This document shows, in pieces, positions 9,549 through 19,677 of a stretch of DNA of 64,000 bases (position 1 is its first letter; each line of letters opens with the position of its first letter). The position numbers and the translations under genes are program-made. The DNA is taken from contig CAYUAP010000003.1 in assembly GCA_964442735.1 (NCBI GenBank), forward strand, positions 1 through 64,000. Reading direction: 5' to 3'. The DNA is from JAUNBG01 sp964442735. Its GTDB lineage: Bacteria; Planctomycetota; Planctomycetia; Pirellulales; Thermoguttaceae. A model generated the notes under the pieces. That model saw only the letters and a list, made by a program, of their open reading frames with translations. It had not been told where the DNA came from and ran no database searches.

Positions 9549-9595
9549 AAAACAGGCGGGGACGCCTGTTTTGCGGTAATGCGGACGAGACGTCC
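9549..9595 (+). repeat. Loose family B core (two hairpins only)
   Basis: AAACAGGCGGGGACGCCTGTTTT followed 10 bases later by GCGGACGAGACGTCC reproduces the two internal hairpins of family B without the outer inverted repeats. It is probably a decayed copy. Confidence 0.6.
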
Positions 9596-9779
9596 ATTTC
9601 CAGTCCTATCTGTTAAATAATCCAGTCAACTCCTGTTTTTAAGTGTTACGAACCACCAAGGATTCTCGTAAAAAAAGTTCCTTTCACGACGGCTTTATAT
9701 GTTCTAATACTCATGGTGTCCGGATAAACTTGTATTACAGTCATATTAAAATCGGAATAAATTTGGAGTACAAGTAAAT

Positions 9780-9813
9780 AATGTATCTAAAAAAATAATG
9801 TATCTAAAAAAAT
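9780..9813. repeat. 17-bp tandem duplication
   Basis: The unit aatgtatctaaaaaaat occurs twice head to tail, 130 bases upstream of the gene at 9944. Confidence 0.9.
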
Positions 9814-9943
9814 AATTGAAAACAGTGTGACAGGACTTGTATAAACCCTTTCTTGTTGTTAAAATAAAAATTTTCGTATCGTCCGATCTCAAATCGGTGA
9901 AAGTACATTAAAGTTAGAAAAAAGAGAAAGAGCGAGGTATCAA

Positions 9944-12319
9944 ATGATACGAATTCGATATATGGTGACATTCGCGATTTTATGGGCTTTTATCGCGGTT
10001 TCAGAAGGGGGGGAGCCATCCTATTCAACCTGGTTGCGGTTTTGCGCGAATACTGACGGACGTTCGGCAGTGACGATTAAACCATCAGATGTTGCCGCTT
10101 GTCGGTTTACAGTTTCATCCAAATTAACCGGAATTTCCGTTGAGTGTCCGAGTTATAATAATAATGTCGGAGATCTGACGTTTTCGATCTATCACTGGAA
10201 AAAAGATTATCCAACAACAATAGCAGGGAAAAAACTTTTCTCGAAAAAATTTGTCAATTTTACAGATAACGCGATATTATCTCTTGAATTCAAACCTCTT
10301 TCCGCTGGAGAATATCTCTGGACACTTGATAATGCCCGAGAATTGGTAGGTGTCTGGAAATTTGCGGGAGCAAGTGAAGAAGTCACAACATTCTTCAATG
10401 GTTTACCAACCAACGGTATCTACTCGTTCAATATACAAATGTCTTCCCATGGGTCATTTCCATTTGTAGGAGATATGAAAACCTACCATTCCATATTGAA
10501 TAAAACGACCGCACCTTCCGAACCTAAACTCGCCCCAGATTCGGCTATTGTTACACAAGATGTTCAGTCCGACACCTGGGATGCCATTGACGAATTGGAC
10601 CGTGTTTTACCGAATAAAAATCAAGCAGGTCCTCTTCGAGCAGAAAAACAGGTCGGCATTTTCTATTGGACATGGCATAGTCCGCAATTCTGTACGACAG
10701 GTCCGTTCGATAATACGAAGATTACGACGGAACATCCAGATGCGGTTGGAAATCTTAATCATCCCGCCTGGGGACCGGTTGGAACGCGTCATCATTGGGG
10801 CGAGCCGCTCTTCGGATATTACACAACACAGGATGAATGGATACATCGTAAACATGCCGAAATGCTTGCCAATGCGGGAATCGACGCGATTATATTCGAT
10901 GCAACCAACGGGGAACTAACCTGGATGGATTCGGTTAAGCCGTTAATGAAAGTCTATGATCAGGCACGTCGTGATGGAGTCAAGACACCAAAATTTGCTT
11001 TTATGCTCCCTTTCTCCAATTTGAAATGGACGGCAACCGATTTGGTCCAGCTTTGGCGTGATATTTATCGTGACGGACTCTATCAGGATTTATGGTTCTA
11101 TTGGGATGGTAAACCATTAGTTTATGGAATGCCGGACGCTATCGATCAGCTTATAACGAAGGCAAAAGGGGCCGAAAAAGAGGAACTCCTTGCTATTAGA
11201 AGTTTCTTTTCGTTCCGTCCTGGTCAGCCCGCATATACTGGCGGTCCACGACGTCCGGATCAATGGAGTTGGTTGGAAGTTTATCCACAGCATGGTTATG
11301 GAGTACGTTCGGATGGAACTTTTGACATGATTTCGGTTGGAGTGGCACAGAATCATTCGTCGAAGAAATTCAATGGTCAATCGGGACTTGCCGCCATGAA
11401 CGATCAAAATGTTTTTGGACGGGCCTATATTGCGGGTAAGCCACGTGATACACGTCCTAACGCCGATCTTTACGGTGGTAATTTTCAACAGCAATGGAGC
11501 AGAGCGTTCGATCTCGATCCCCGATTTGTCTTTATTACCGGCTGGAACGAATGGATTGCCGTTCGTGTTGCCGATTGGCTCGGAACGCCGAATGCATTCC
11601 CTGATCAATATAACGAGCCCTTCAGTCGCGATACAGAACCATCACGAGGACGTCTTATGGATAACTATTATATGCAGTTGATATCAAATGTCCGCCGGTT
11701 TAAAGGTGTACATCCACAGCAGGGAGCGGGACCGAAGAAGAGCTTCGAGTTAACTGATATTACACAAGCCGACTGGACGGATGTTACTCCTGTGTATCGC
11801 GATTATCGCGGGGATACGGTTCATCGGGATGCGTCCGGTTATGGTAAAACTCGATATATTAACGATTCCGGACGAAACGATATTGTTCTGGCGAAAGTTA
11901 CACGAGACAATAAAAATCTCTATTTTCTCGTCGAAACGGCAAATGATTTAACTCCAGTTCAAGGAACCAACTGGATGAGACTGTTTTTGGCCACTTCCGA
12001 TTCCTGGAAACCGAAAACAAAAAAAGAAAATTGGGAACATTTTGATTTTTATATCGAACAGACGACAGACGGAGCGGTTTTAAAACGTTCGACCAGTGGC
12101 TGGAACTGGAAGACGGTATGTCCAGTAACACGTCGGATTAAGGGGAAACGGCTTGAAGTATCCGTTCCACTTGACGTGTTGGGACTGGAATCCAATAAAA
12201 TCGACCTGCATTTTAAATGGTCCGACAATATGCGGGTTGATGGCGATATTCTCGATTTCTATCAATTTGGGGATACTGCGCCCGATGGTCGGTTCACCTA
12301 TCGATTTTTTACGGAATAA
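9944..12319 (+). CDS. Secreted GH71/GH99-like protein with CBM9-like C-terminal domain
   Basis: A 791-residue protein with an N-terminal signal segment (MVTFAILWAFIAVSEGG). Residues about 30-165 form a beta-rich domain. Residues about 235-590 resemble the GH71/GH99-type barrel seen in planctomycetes: VGIFYWTWH, then HAEMLANAGIDAIIFDATNG, and FITGWNEWIAVR near the end. The last 190 residues (from about 600) contain the pattern of a CBM9/DOMON-like carbohydrate-binding domain: DIVLAKVTRDNKNLYFLVE, WKTVCPVTRRIKG, LEVSVPLDVLGL. Enzymes of this kind act on alpha-mannans or alpha-glucans, but the active residues are not clear here. It is convergent with the GH2 gene 33 bases away. Confidence 0.7.
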   Translation: MIRIRYMVTFAILWAFIAVSEGGEPSYSTWLRFCANTDGRSAVTIKPSDVAACRFTVSSKLTGISVECPSYNNNVGDLTFSIYHWKKDYPTTIAGKKLFSKKFVNFTDNAILSLEFKPLSAGEYLWTLDNARELVGVWKFAGASEEVTTFFNGLPTNGIYSFNIQMSSHGSFPFVGDMKTYHSILNKTTAPSEPKLAPDSAIVTQDVQSDTWDAIDELDRVLPNKNQAGPLRAEKQVGIFYWTWHSPQFCTTGPFDNTKITTEHPDAVGNLNHPAWGPVGTRHHWGEPLFGYYTTQDEWIHRKHAEMLANAGIDAIIFDATNGELTWMDSVKPLMKVYDQARRDGVKTPKFAFMLPFSNLKWTATDLVQLWRDIYRDGLYQDLWFYWDGKPLVYGMPDAIDQLITKAKGAEKEELLAIRSFFSFRPGQPAYTGGPRRPDQWSWLEVYPQHGYGVRSDGTFDMISVGVAQNHSSKKFNGQSGLAAMNDQNVFGRAYIAGKPRDTRPNADLYGGNFQQQWSRAFDLDPRFVFITGWNEWIAVRVADWLGTPNAFPDQYNEPFSRDTEPSRGRLMDNYYMQLISNVRRFKGVHPQQGAGPKKSFELTDITQADWTDVTPVYRDYRGDTVHRDASGYGKTRYINDSGRNDIVLAKVTRDNKNLYFLVETANDLTPVQGTNWMRLFLATSDSWKPKTKKENWEHFDFYIEQTTDGAVLKRSTSGWNWKTVCPVTRRIKGKRLEVSVPLDVLGLESNKIDLHFKWSDNMRVDGDILDFYQFGDTAPDGRFTYRFFTE

Positions 12320-12352
12320 CAATTCGAAGTGTAAATGTTTTACTTAAAATTT

Positions 12353-15157
12353 TCATTTGCCCTCCCCTTCCCCGTTCCAGGATTGAATCTGAATGGAATA
12401 TTGAATCGGCTTGTCGTCTTTGTTCTCCCGAACCGTAAAGGTCACTGTACGCTCTTCGTTAGCGGCAAGCCAAAAGAAATTATCGCCAGCATAGAAAAGT
12501 GGCTTGATTGCCGATAACTCAAACCAGGTTACTGGTGAAGGCACTTGACCTTGATTGGAGATCTTCAAAAGATACTCCGTTATTCGATAACGACCGTCTA
12601 TCCGTTCCGTTTGGCTGATAATTTCGCAAACAGGTTTTGATTTTGGGGCATTTTTGAGAACGGTCTTTAAATGGGGCCCCTTTTCATTGGTTGGCCAGTT
12701 ACACGGTTTACTGATATATGTTTTATAGAATTCCTCTTCCTCCATCTTTTGAACTGTTCGTGGATTATAAACGCTTCGTGAAACAATATGGTCTCCTTGT
12801 TTTAACTCGACAACAACGAAGAAAAAGCGGTTTTTATAGTCGGTCGGAATAGTCCAGTCGTCAAGTTTCACAAACTCGACGGATGGTGCGGATTTCCATA
12901 AAACCGATTTCGTCCATTCATGAAGAGTATGAAATTGATCGTCATAAATGCGAAGAGCTAATAGTGCGTTTCCGGCAGGAGCATTGGAAAGATTCAAAAT
13001 TTTCACGGCGGAAGGAAATTGTTCTCCCGCCTTCCAAAGAACACGTTCCAGATCGAAAACAACATGAATCGGTTCATATGTTCTTTTCAGGAAATAATAT
13101 GGGGCAACAGGTAATCCGGTTCCGTCAACAAGTTGTACACCGGAAATCACAGGCCAGGATCGTGCGAAAACCCAAGGCATCTGTACGGCAGTTACAGGAT
13201 AATTCCCAAGCATTCCTTCGGAAAATAATTGATAAAATTCCCCTGCCCCCAACTGGGTACCCATCGCCATATCCTGTAGTGTCAAATCCCGTAATGAAAC
13301 ATAATGCGATGCCCGACTCAACATTCGGGGAATACGTTGTGGATAATACTCCACAAAATGATGGATCGATTCCGGACACAATTTTCGATATTCTTCCAAA
13401 TACATTTTGTCAACATGTTTGAACTCTTCGTCATTGATCAATCCATTGCCAAGCGAACGTTCTGACGATACCGAATGAATTCCACTCTCGGCCAGAGCGG
13501 GATAATTTTTGAATCTTTTTTTATACCAGGTCGGATCCATATCGGGATAACAGTGAAATGATCCTTCGTCTGGAGATGTCCTGACGAATTTTCGCGAAGG
13601 ATCGAAAATATTTAAATTCCGCTCGATAATTCCCGTATAGGGCGTATTGCCCGGACAGAAAGGGTTAAACTCGTTTCCACCGCACCAAACGGCCAATGAT
13701 GTTCGGTTACGCAGTCGAAAAATCGTATGCATCGTTTGAGATTCCCAGACAAGTGTATTCCAGGTAGTGACTTCTGCATTACCGATCGGAAAATCCTGCC
13801 AGACCATCAGTCCATATTGATCGCAGGCATCGTAAAATTCCTCCGCCTCCTGAAGTCCGGGCCCCCAGATTCGAAGAATTTGTATTCCAGCGTCCTTGGC
13901 CATCTTCAAATACCAACGATATTTTTCGGCGGGTAGATCGAACAGAGAGTCAATCGGCATCCAATTGACTCCTTTAACAAAAAATTTCTTGCCATTGACG
14001 ATACACTGCCAGTCCCCCCAGCGATCAGCCATTTTCGGACCTGGTGTCTCTGTCCATTGAATCGTTCGAATGCCAAACGGAAACGCAATTGTATCAATGA
14101 TGTTTCCGTTCTTCAGTAATTCGATCTTAACGTCATAAATGGGCTGATCTCCTAATTGATTCGGATACCAAAGAGCGGGTTTGTCAATCGTCAAATTGGT
14201 TCGGAACCAGTTGCGTCCCGAATAGAGATCAATGGGAAATTCACGAACGATTTCCGTATTCCCTTTTATGAAAACAGACCGAATTTTATATATTCCTTCC
14301 TGTTTTGATCTTTCTTCTCCACCGGATGACAAATCGATCAACTGACGATTTTTGGGAGGATAAAGTGATATCTCCAGAGAATGTTTGTCGACGAGTATTT
14401 CTGTTTCCAAGTGAAGATCTGCCTGATCTACTGATACTTTTTGAGTCACTAAATATGGACGCTCCAAATGTACACGGGGAACAGAATCAATCCGAACGCC
14501 TCTCCAGATTCCAAAAGAGAAAAACGGTTTGGCATTATCGCCTGCTGCCGTTCCCCAAGGCTTAACAGCATAACCCATCTTGAATCCTGATATGTTCGGT
14601 TGTCGTTTTTTTGCCGAATCAACCGCGACGACAATCGTATTAGGTCCATCGTCTTTCAGAAGTGATGAAATTTCAAACTCCGGACCTCCAAACATTCCTT
14701 CATGTATCCCCAACTTCTTCCCATTTAGCCAGACGGAGGAATAATAATCGACACCCTCAAAAGAGAGAAAAACATATCCTTTCTTTTTTTCCGGAGACAG
14801 AGTAAAAGATTTCGTAAAGCACCAGGTTTTTTCATGAATCCAATCATAAAGACCGGAATTCATTCCTTTATACGGATCGGGAAATTCCCCCGCAAAAAAA
14901 AGTGCATTCTGAACCGTCATTGGAGACTTCATCGTCCACCATTTCTTGATCGTTTCAAGTTCGTCGGACGATGATGGCATTGTATCCATCCAGCCAAATC
15001 GCCAGTCGTTACTCAACTCCAGATGTTGTGCCCCACTTCGCGAGGTAATTCGGAAAATATTATTGTTCGAATCTTCCTGCTTAACCGGTTCAACTGCAAA
15101 CAATACGGATCCAAAAAAAAGTATTGTCTCCAATAATAAAAATAAAGTCTTTTTCAT
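12353..15157 (-). CDS. Secreted GH2 glycosidase (beta-mannosidase / glucosaminidase-like)
   Basis: A 934-residue exported GH2 enzyme; the signal peptide is MKKTLFLLLETILFFGSVLFA and AGGA lies upstream of the start. Order of domains: sugar-binding jelly roll with SFEGVDYYSSVWLNGKKLG (about 125-210), immunoglobulin-like domain, then the catalytic barrel beginning FVKGVNWMPIDS. LAVWCGGNEFN carries the probable acid/base Glu496, and ALAESGIHS fits the place of the nucleophile (Glu557). The C-terminal part has mannosidase-type Ig domains. The layout matches beta-mannosidases and exo-beta-glucosaminidases rather than LacZ. It probably trims oligosaccharides in the periplasm or outside the cell. Confidence 0.85.
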   Translation of the reverse strand: MKKTLFLLLETILFFGSVLFAVEPVKQEDSNNNIFRITSRSGAQHLELSNDWRFGWMDTMPSSSDELETIKKWWTMKSPMTVQNALFFAGEFPDPYKGMNSGLYDWIHEKTWCFTKSFTLSPEKKKGYVFLSFEGVDYYSSVWLNGKKLGIHEGMFGGPEFEISSLLKDDGPNTIVVAVDSAKKRQPNISGFKMGYAVKPWGTAAGDNAKPFFSFGIWRGVRIDSVPRVHLERPYLVTQKVSVDQADLHLETEILVDKHSLEISLYPPKNRQLIDLSSGGEERSKQEGIYKIRSVFIKGNTEIVREFPIDLYSGRNWFRTNLTIDKPALWYPNQLGDQPIYDVKIELLKNGNIIDTIAFPFGIRTIQWTETPGPKMADRWGDWQCIVNGKKFFVKGVNWMPIDSLFDLPAEKYRWYLKMAKDAGIQILRIWGPGLQEAEEFYDACDQYGLMVWQDFPIGNAEVTTWNTLVWESQTMHTIFRLRNRTSLAVWCGGNEFNPFCPGNTPYTGIIERNLNIFDPSRKFVRTSPDEGSFHCYPDMDPTWYKKRFKNYPALAESGIHSVSSERSLGNGLINDEEFKHVDKMYLEEYRKLCPESIHHFVEYYPQRIPRMLSRASHYVSLRDLTLQDMAMGTQLGAGEFYQLFSEGMLGNYPVTAVQMPWVFARSWPVISGVQLVDGTGLPVAPYYFLKRTYEPIHVVFDLERVLWKAGEQFPSAVKILNLSNAPAGNALLALRIYDDQFHTLHEWTKSVLWKSAPSVEFVKLDDWTIPTDYKNRFFFVVVELKQGDHIVSRSVYNPRTVQKMEEEEFYKTYISKPCNWPTNEKGPHLKTVLKNAPKSKPVCEIISQTERIDGRYRITEYLLKISNQGQVPSPVTWFELSAIKPLFYAGDNFFWLAANEERTVTFTVRENKDDKPIQYSIQIQSWNGEGEGK

Positions 15158-15305
15158 CTTTTATCCTATCTTCTGGTAATTTATAAATAAAAGGGACGGG
15201 AGAGTTTTTATGGGGGACGGAAATTAATTGATTCATGGAAATAAATGATTTTAATTCATAAATGATATCCATCACTTCTATCATCAAGTGGTAAACTAAA
15301 TAGTT

Positions 15306-16781
15306 CTATTCCGGTCTATCATAGGCACCTTGAAGAAGATAACCATTGATCATGGCCCGACAGTCCAGAAGAGCCCCTACACTGTCCATATATTCAACTT
15401 TGGTATTGAACATTGTTCGTTGCGCGTTGAGCAATTCGATATAGCTACATTGTCCTTGCTGATAAGATTGAAGGATCAATTTAAGCGATTCGTCGACTTC
15501 GGCAAGTATACCTTCCTGATAAAATCGGACACGCTGTCGTGCTATATTAAACTGGGCGAATTTATTTTGAAATGAGGTTTTTAATGCCGTTTTAATTCGT
15601 TCGATATTGGCAACTGCCGCCTGAATTTCATATTGTGCACGCATGATATTACCCTGATTTTTGTCATTAATTCTTAAAGGAATATTGAAACCTGCGGATA
15701 CTTCCGTTTGTTTTTCATACGTATTATATACAACACTTCCTTCGACATTAACTTCAATTCCGGCTTCCATACGTTCTTTTTGGATTTTGGATTGAGCTAC
15801 TGACAATTCGGCCTGTGCTCGCCGGAACTGTGGACTCTGTTCCAGAAGACGCTGGAAAAGTGAATTCTCGTCCAGGTCTATCGGTATACGGTCAAGCGAA
15901 TCGGTAATTTTATAAAACGTACCTTCCGGAGCATTGAGTAATAACGTAATCTCCTTCGAAATGGCCTCACGTTCAAGTTGAACGTCGCCAAGAGACATTT
16001 TTGCCTTGTTTAGTTCTATTTTGGCCTGAAGATAATCTGTTTTAGGAACCTCGTTTGCTTTTAGTAAACTACCAGCGACCTCTGCCGATTTTTCACAAAT
16101 CGATAACAGTTCTCTAATTAGAACTTCTTTATTTTGTGTGATCAATAAACGATAGCCTGCAATAGTAGCGTCGTTAATGACTTTTTGCCGTTGAATTTCC
16201 AGTCCTTGCATTGCCGCGTTTTGTTCCGCTCCGACAACACTTTGTCGTGCGGCTAATTTGTATTCAGGAACAATCTCTTGGGAGAGAGCAATCCCTTGTC
16301 GTCCGGCTCCTTTATATCCCCCCATTTCATCAGCAACGTAACCGGCCATCGGATTTTTCTTTAATCCGGCCTGAATCATGCTCCCCTGATAGGAATTAAC
16401 CTGTTCCGTTGCCTGACGAATCGCTGGATTATTGGTGATTGCTAAAGAAGTGATTTCTTCTATAGAAATGGATTGTATACCACCGTCTGAAAGAGAACTA
16501 GTCTTTGTACTGTTCTGATTTCCGTTCGATGCCGGGGCCTGTATTGGAGTTTGCTGTATTGGGACTTGTGTTATATCGCGATACATGACAAATGTATTGG
16601 AATAGCTTGTATTGGAATAGCTTGTATTGGAATAGCTTGTATTGGAATAGCTATTTGCCGGGAAAGTGTTATTCCGCGTTTGTCCCATGAGTGTATCTGT
16701 GGATAAAGCGACTACTACAAGGCAAAACATTAATATAAACAATGTTCTGCCCATTGTGTAGATTTTATGACGTTCTATCAT
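15306..16781 (-). CDS. TolC/CzcC-family outer membrane efflux protein
   Basis: A 491-residue outer membrane channel subunit. The start at 16781 has GGAGG 6 bases upstream; a signal segment follows (TLFILMFCLVVVALSTD). Residues about 110-480 show the two OEP repeats of long amphipathic helices (ITSLAITNNPAIRQATEQVN; LLEQSPQFRRAQAELSVAQS; NIARQRVRFYQEGILAEVDE). Such proteins form the outer tunnel for RND or ABC exporters, yet no inner pump or adaptor gene lies in the window. A low-complexity stretch after the signal peptide repeats SYSNT four times, encoded by a 15-bp DNA tandem repeat; this looks like recent expansion in a disordered linker. Confidence 0.85.
   Translation of the reverse strand: MIERHKIYTMGRTLFILMFCLVVVALSTDTLMGQTRNNTFPANSYSNTSYSNTSYSNTSYSNTFVMYRDITQVPIQQTPIQAPASNGNQNSTKTSSLSDGGIQSISIEEITSLAITNNPAIRQATEQVNSYQGSMIQAGLKKNPMAGYVADEMGGYKGAGRQGIALSQEIVPEYKLAARQSVVGAEQNAAMQGLEIQRQKVINDATIAGYRLLITQNKEVLIRELLSICEKSAEVAGSLLKANEVPKTDYLQAKIELNKAKMSLGDVQLEREAISKEITLLLNAPEGTFYKITDSLDRIPIDLDENSLFQRLLEQSPQFRRAQAELSVAQSKIQKERMEAGIEVNVEGSVVYNTYEKQTEVSAGFNIPLRINDKNQGNIMRAQYEIQAAVANIERIKTALKTSFQNKFAQFNIARQRVRFYQEGILAEVDESLKLILQSYQQGQCSYIELLNAQRTMFNTKVEYMDSVGALLDCRAMINGYLLQGAYDRPE
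16595..16652. repeat. 15-bp tandem repeat inside the TolC-family gene
   Basis: The unit tattggaatagcttg occurs just under four times with no interruption. It is in frame and encodes the SYSNT repeats on the minus strand, so copy number could vary without breaking the protein. Confidence 0.9.
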
Positions 16782-17412
16782 TTAAATCCTCCGTGAAATA
16801 CTTCTCTCCCCAAGCATAAAAGAGTGTCATTCTCATAAAGGGATAATCGGTTACTTGACTGGTGGTACTCTATACAAATTACAGGAATTATTATTATTTT
16901 TAGGTTTAACTGTGAAAAAGGGTCTTTGAGACAACTTTTTATAGATAAAGCGTAATACAAAGAAAGCGTAATACAAAGAAATAAATCACACAAAACAGGT
17001 AAAAATCGAATTTTTATATTTTTTCAAACATACCTCCAGCCGGAAGGAAATGCACTTCGATGTTTCCTTCAAGGAACGTTCTCAAAAATGTATCGCAAGA
17101 GGAAACAGATCAATTTCCTTAATTTTCCTTAATTTTATTTATATTTATTTATATTTATTTATATTTATTTATATTTATTTTTAATACGGGTGTTTCATTC
17201 AAACACTTCAAATATTATAATTATGACCAGTATCTTCGGAGATCCTTTTTGAAAAAAGTTTTCTCAAAACTTTTTAAAGAAAAGAACTGATTGACATTTA
17301 TGACAGGAAAGAATAAAATATTGTTTTATGGGTAATGACAGTTCTTCCATTATCTGATAATTGGGTGGGTCGAATAATATAACTTTGGCTATAGCCTTTA
17401 AAAGGAAATTTT
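16782..17412. other. Intergenic region between divergent genes, rich in short tandem repeats
   Basis: About 630 bp without a gene. It contains a 16-bp tandem duplication (16947-16978, unit aaagcgtaatacaaag), a run of 10-bp units tttatttata (about 17108-17181) and a terminator-like hairpin at 17253-17275. Promoters for the two divergent genes should be here. Confidence 0.6.
17253..17275. terminator. Hairpin followed by T-run, terminator-like
   Basis: AAAAAGTTTT, loop CTC, AAAACTTTTT gives a 10-bp perfect stem with A and T tracts on both sides, so it could end transcription in either direction. It lies upstream of the divergent genes rather than after one, so its role is uncertain. Confidence 0.4.
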
Positions 17413-19491
17413 ATGAAACATTTTCTCTGTTTGTTACTATTGTCTGTATTTCCGTTGTCTCTATTATTTGGAGCGGAACACACCTTTTCCATGAAAGGAT
17501 GCCGTGAATTTACTCCCCTTCCTGCAGGAGCGGTCGAGCCACAAGGCTGGTTACGTGATTGGGCCGAATCGGCTCGGGATGGTTATACGGCACACATGGA
17601 AGAGGTTCATAAAGATTTTAAAAATGCCTGGTCTGCCGATTTCGCTCCTTTTTGTCAAGTGGGAGATTGGGGGGCGGGGGCCTGGCACTTGGAAGGGGGT
17701 GGATACTGGTTTGATGGACTTGTCCGACTCGCCTATGCACTACACGATGAAAACATGATGGCTCTAGCCAAAAGGCGCCTGGCTCCGGTCATGAATAATG
17801 CGACATCCGATGGAATCGGCTATTTTTATTGGCTGAAACGTAATAATCCGAATGATTTAAAATCAGTTCTGCCCGACAATGGCTGGGGGCTTTGGGCCAA
17901 TGGACTGTTCGGACATGCCATGACAGCCTATTATGATGCCTCGGATGATCCGAAAGCGCTTCGCGCTATGCAATTCGCCAACGATTCCCGGGATATTCGC
18001 TGTATTTCTGTTCTCGGCTATCGATTTGCTCCCAACGGAACCTGGAACGCTATCGAAAATTATAGAAAGAACGGGAACAAAGACATTGCGGAAGTTCTCG
18101 ATCGTATTTTTGACAATCGGGATGTCGATTGGCCGAAAACGTGGGCCATGTATCGATCACTTCCTCCTGATGAATTGAAACGAGGTGAAAAATATTATAA
18201 AATAGTTTGGGAATATCAGTTTCATGGGGCCGTGATAAATGAAATTCTGACCGGATGGGCCATGGGAACACTCTGGACTGGACGTCCTGAATTTCTCAAG
18301 ACAATTACAGCCTGGACCAATTTACTGGACGAAAAATGTCTACAACCACACGGTGCTCTTGTCGAAGACGAATGGTTTGGTCCTACCGGTGCCTATCGCG
18401 GAACAGAAACATGTTCCCTGGCAAACGAGGAATGCCGTCGTATTCAGATATTTACCCTGACTGGTAATGGTTCGGAGGCGGATAAAATCGAACGGTTGTT
18501 TTTTAATGCCGTTCCAGGAGCGGTAACACGTGATTTTACTAAACATGTCTATTTTCAATCGCCTAATCGACTATCCGACGGCGCTCTCACTGCCGATTCC
18601 TATTCCCATCGGGGACGTGACCGGTTTGCTCGAACACATAATCCGCTCTGTTGTACCGCCGGCTTGAATAAAATGATACCCTATTATATACAATATCAAT
18701 GGATGATTGCTGCCGACAAGGGTCCTGCGGCGGTCCTTTATGCCCCAGGTCGTTTAACAACCAAAATCGGGGATGGAACTTCCGTTCAAATCGAAACGGT
18801 TACCAACTATCCATTCGACGAAACAATTTCCATGACCGTTAAACCGGAAAAGGCAACTAATTTTTCACTCTGGCTCCGAATTCCAAACTGGTGTAAAAAT
18901 GCCTTTGCCTCCGTCAATGGAATATCAGTTGATGTCAAGACAAACGAACATGGTTTTATGCAAATCAATCGAAAATGGATTTCTGGTGACTGCGTTGTCC
19001 TGCGATTTCCAATGGCACCACGTCTGGAACGGGGAATCGACCGAAATCTGCCTTTAACAAAAGAACGTACAAAAACAGTTGTTTGGAGCGAATACGCCGA
19101 TGCGGATTTAAAGACAACCCCCTATACCTGTGTCTCTCTTGGTCCTCTTCTCTTTGCGCTTCCAATTCCGGAAAAAGACGAAAATACTCCCATGGAAAAT
19201 GCCGAATGGCAATTTGCCCTCAATGACAAATTAACATCGGAGGTCCTGAAAGTCGTTCGAACTTCCTTCCCGACAAAGTGGAACTGGCCCGTCGATTCCC
19301 CCTTAAAGATTATGATTCCCGCAATTCAAGCGAAGTGGAAGTACGATCCTCTGGCGCCTGTTCTTCCATGTAGTAAAGAGATTCACCCTGGAACCGTTCG
19401 GGAAATTTCACTCGTCCCATACGGCTGTGCCAAACTCCGTATTTCCATGTTTCCTGTCGTTGATCTTTCTGTCTGTAATGGTCACGACTAA
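17413..19491 (+). CDS. Secreted GH127-type beta-L-arabinofuranosidase (DUF1680)
   Basis: A 692-residue exported enzyme. The start has AAAGGA upstream, and the signal peptide is MKHFLCLLLLSVFPLSLLFG. Family features are strong: FTPLPAGAVEPQGWL at the N-terminus, an (alpha/alpha)6 barrel through about residue 430, then beta-sandwich domains. The catalytic zinc centre known from Bifidobacterium HypBA1 (Glu338, Cys340, Cys417, Cys418) is matched here by Glu332 and Cys334 in TETCS and Cys413 and Cys414 in NPLCCTAG. Cys413 would be the nucleophile. It should release beta-L-arabinofuranose from plant cell-wall proteins or arabinan side chains; GH146 is the main alternative. Confidence 0.85.
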   Translation: MKHFLCLLLLSVFPLSLLFGAEHTFSMKGCREFTPLPAGAVEPQGWLRDWAESARDGYTAHMEEVHKDFKNAWSADFAPFCQVGDWGAGAWHLEGGGYWFDGLVRLAYALHDENMMALAKRRLAPVMNNATSDGIGYFYWLKRNNPNDLKSVLPDNGWGLWANGLFGHAMTAYYDASDDPKALRAMQFANDSRDIRCISVLGYRFAPNGTWNAIENYRKNGNKDIAEVLDRIFDNRDVDWPKTWAMYRSLPPDELKRGEKYYKIVWEYQFHGAVINEILTGWAMGTLWTGRPEFLKTITAWTNLLDEKCLQPHGALVEDEWFGPTGAYRGTETCSLANEECRRIQIFTLTGNGSEADKIERLFFNAVPGAVTRDFTKHVYFQSPNRLSDGALTADSYSHRGRDRFARTHNPLCCTAGLNKMIPYYIQYQWMIAADKGPAAVLYAPGRLTTKIGDGTSVQIETVTNYPFDETISMTVKPEKATNFSLWLRIPNWCKNAFASVNGISVDVKTNEHGFMQINRKWISGDCVVLRFPMAPRLERGIDRNLPLTKERTKTVVWSEYADADLKTTPYTCVSLGPLLFALPIPEKDENTPMENAEWQFALNDKLTSEVLKVVRTSFPTKWNWPVDSPLKIMIPAIQAKWKYDPLAPVLPCSKEIHPGTVREISLVPYGCAKLRISMFPVVDLSVCNGHD

Positions 19492-19677
19492 ATGTATTTA
19501 TACGTAAATACGTAATATATTTTGATGACAGAATGAGACTGAAATAAAAATGCCTTTTAACTATATCATGATATGTTTTATAGGTATTTGTTATTTTAAA
19601 ATTAAAAGGTATAATAGAGAAAATTACGGTGGAAAACCGTATAATATAATAATTAAAAACAGATAAAGGAGCAATAC

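Larger units (their letters stand above)
9019..9943. other. Long intergenic region between divergent glycosidase genes
   Basis: About 925 bp with no credible gene. It holds an 11-bp-stem hairpin (9298-9321), a family B copy with a triplicated end (9344-9497), a second loose family B core (9549-9595) and a 17-bp tandem duplication (9780-9813). Promoters for both flanking genes must lie here, but no clear consensus was singled out. Confidence 0.6.
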
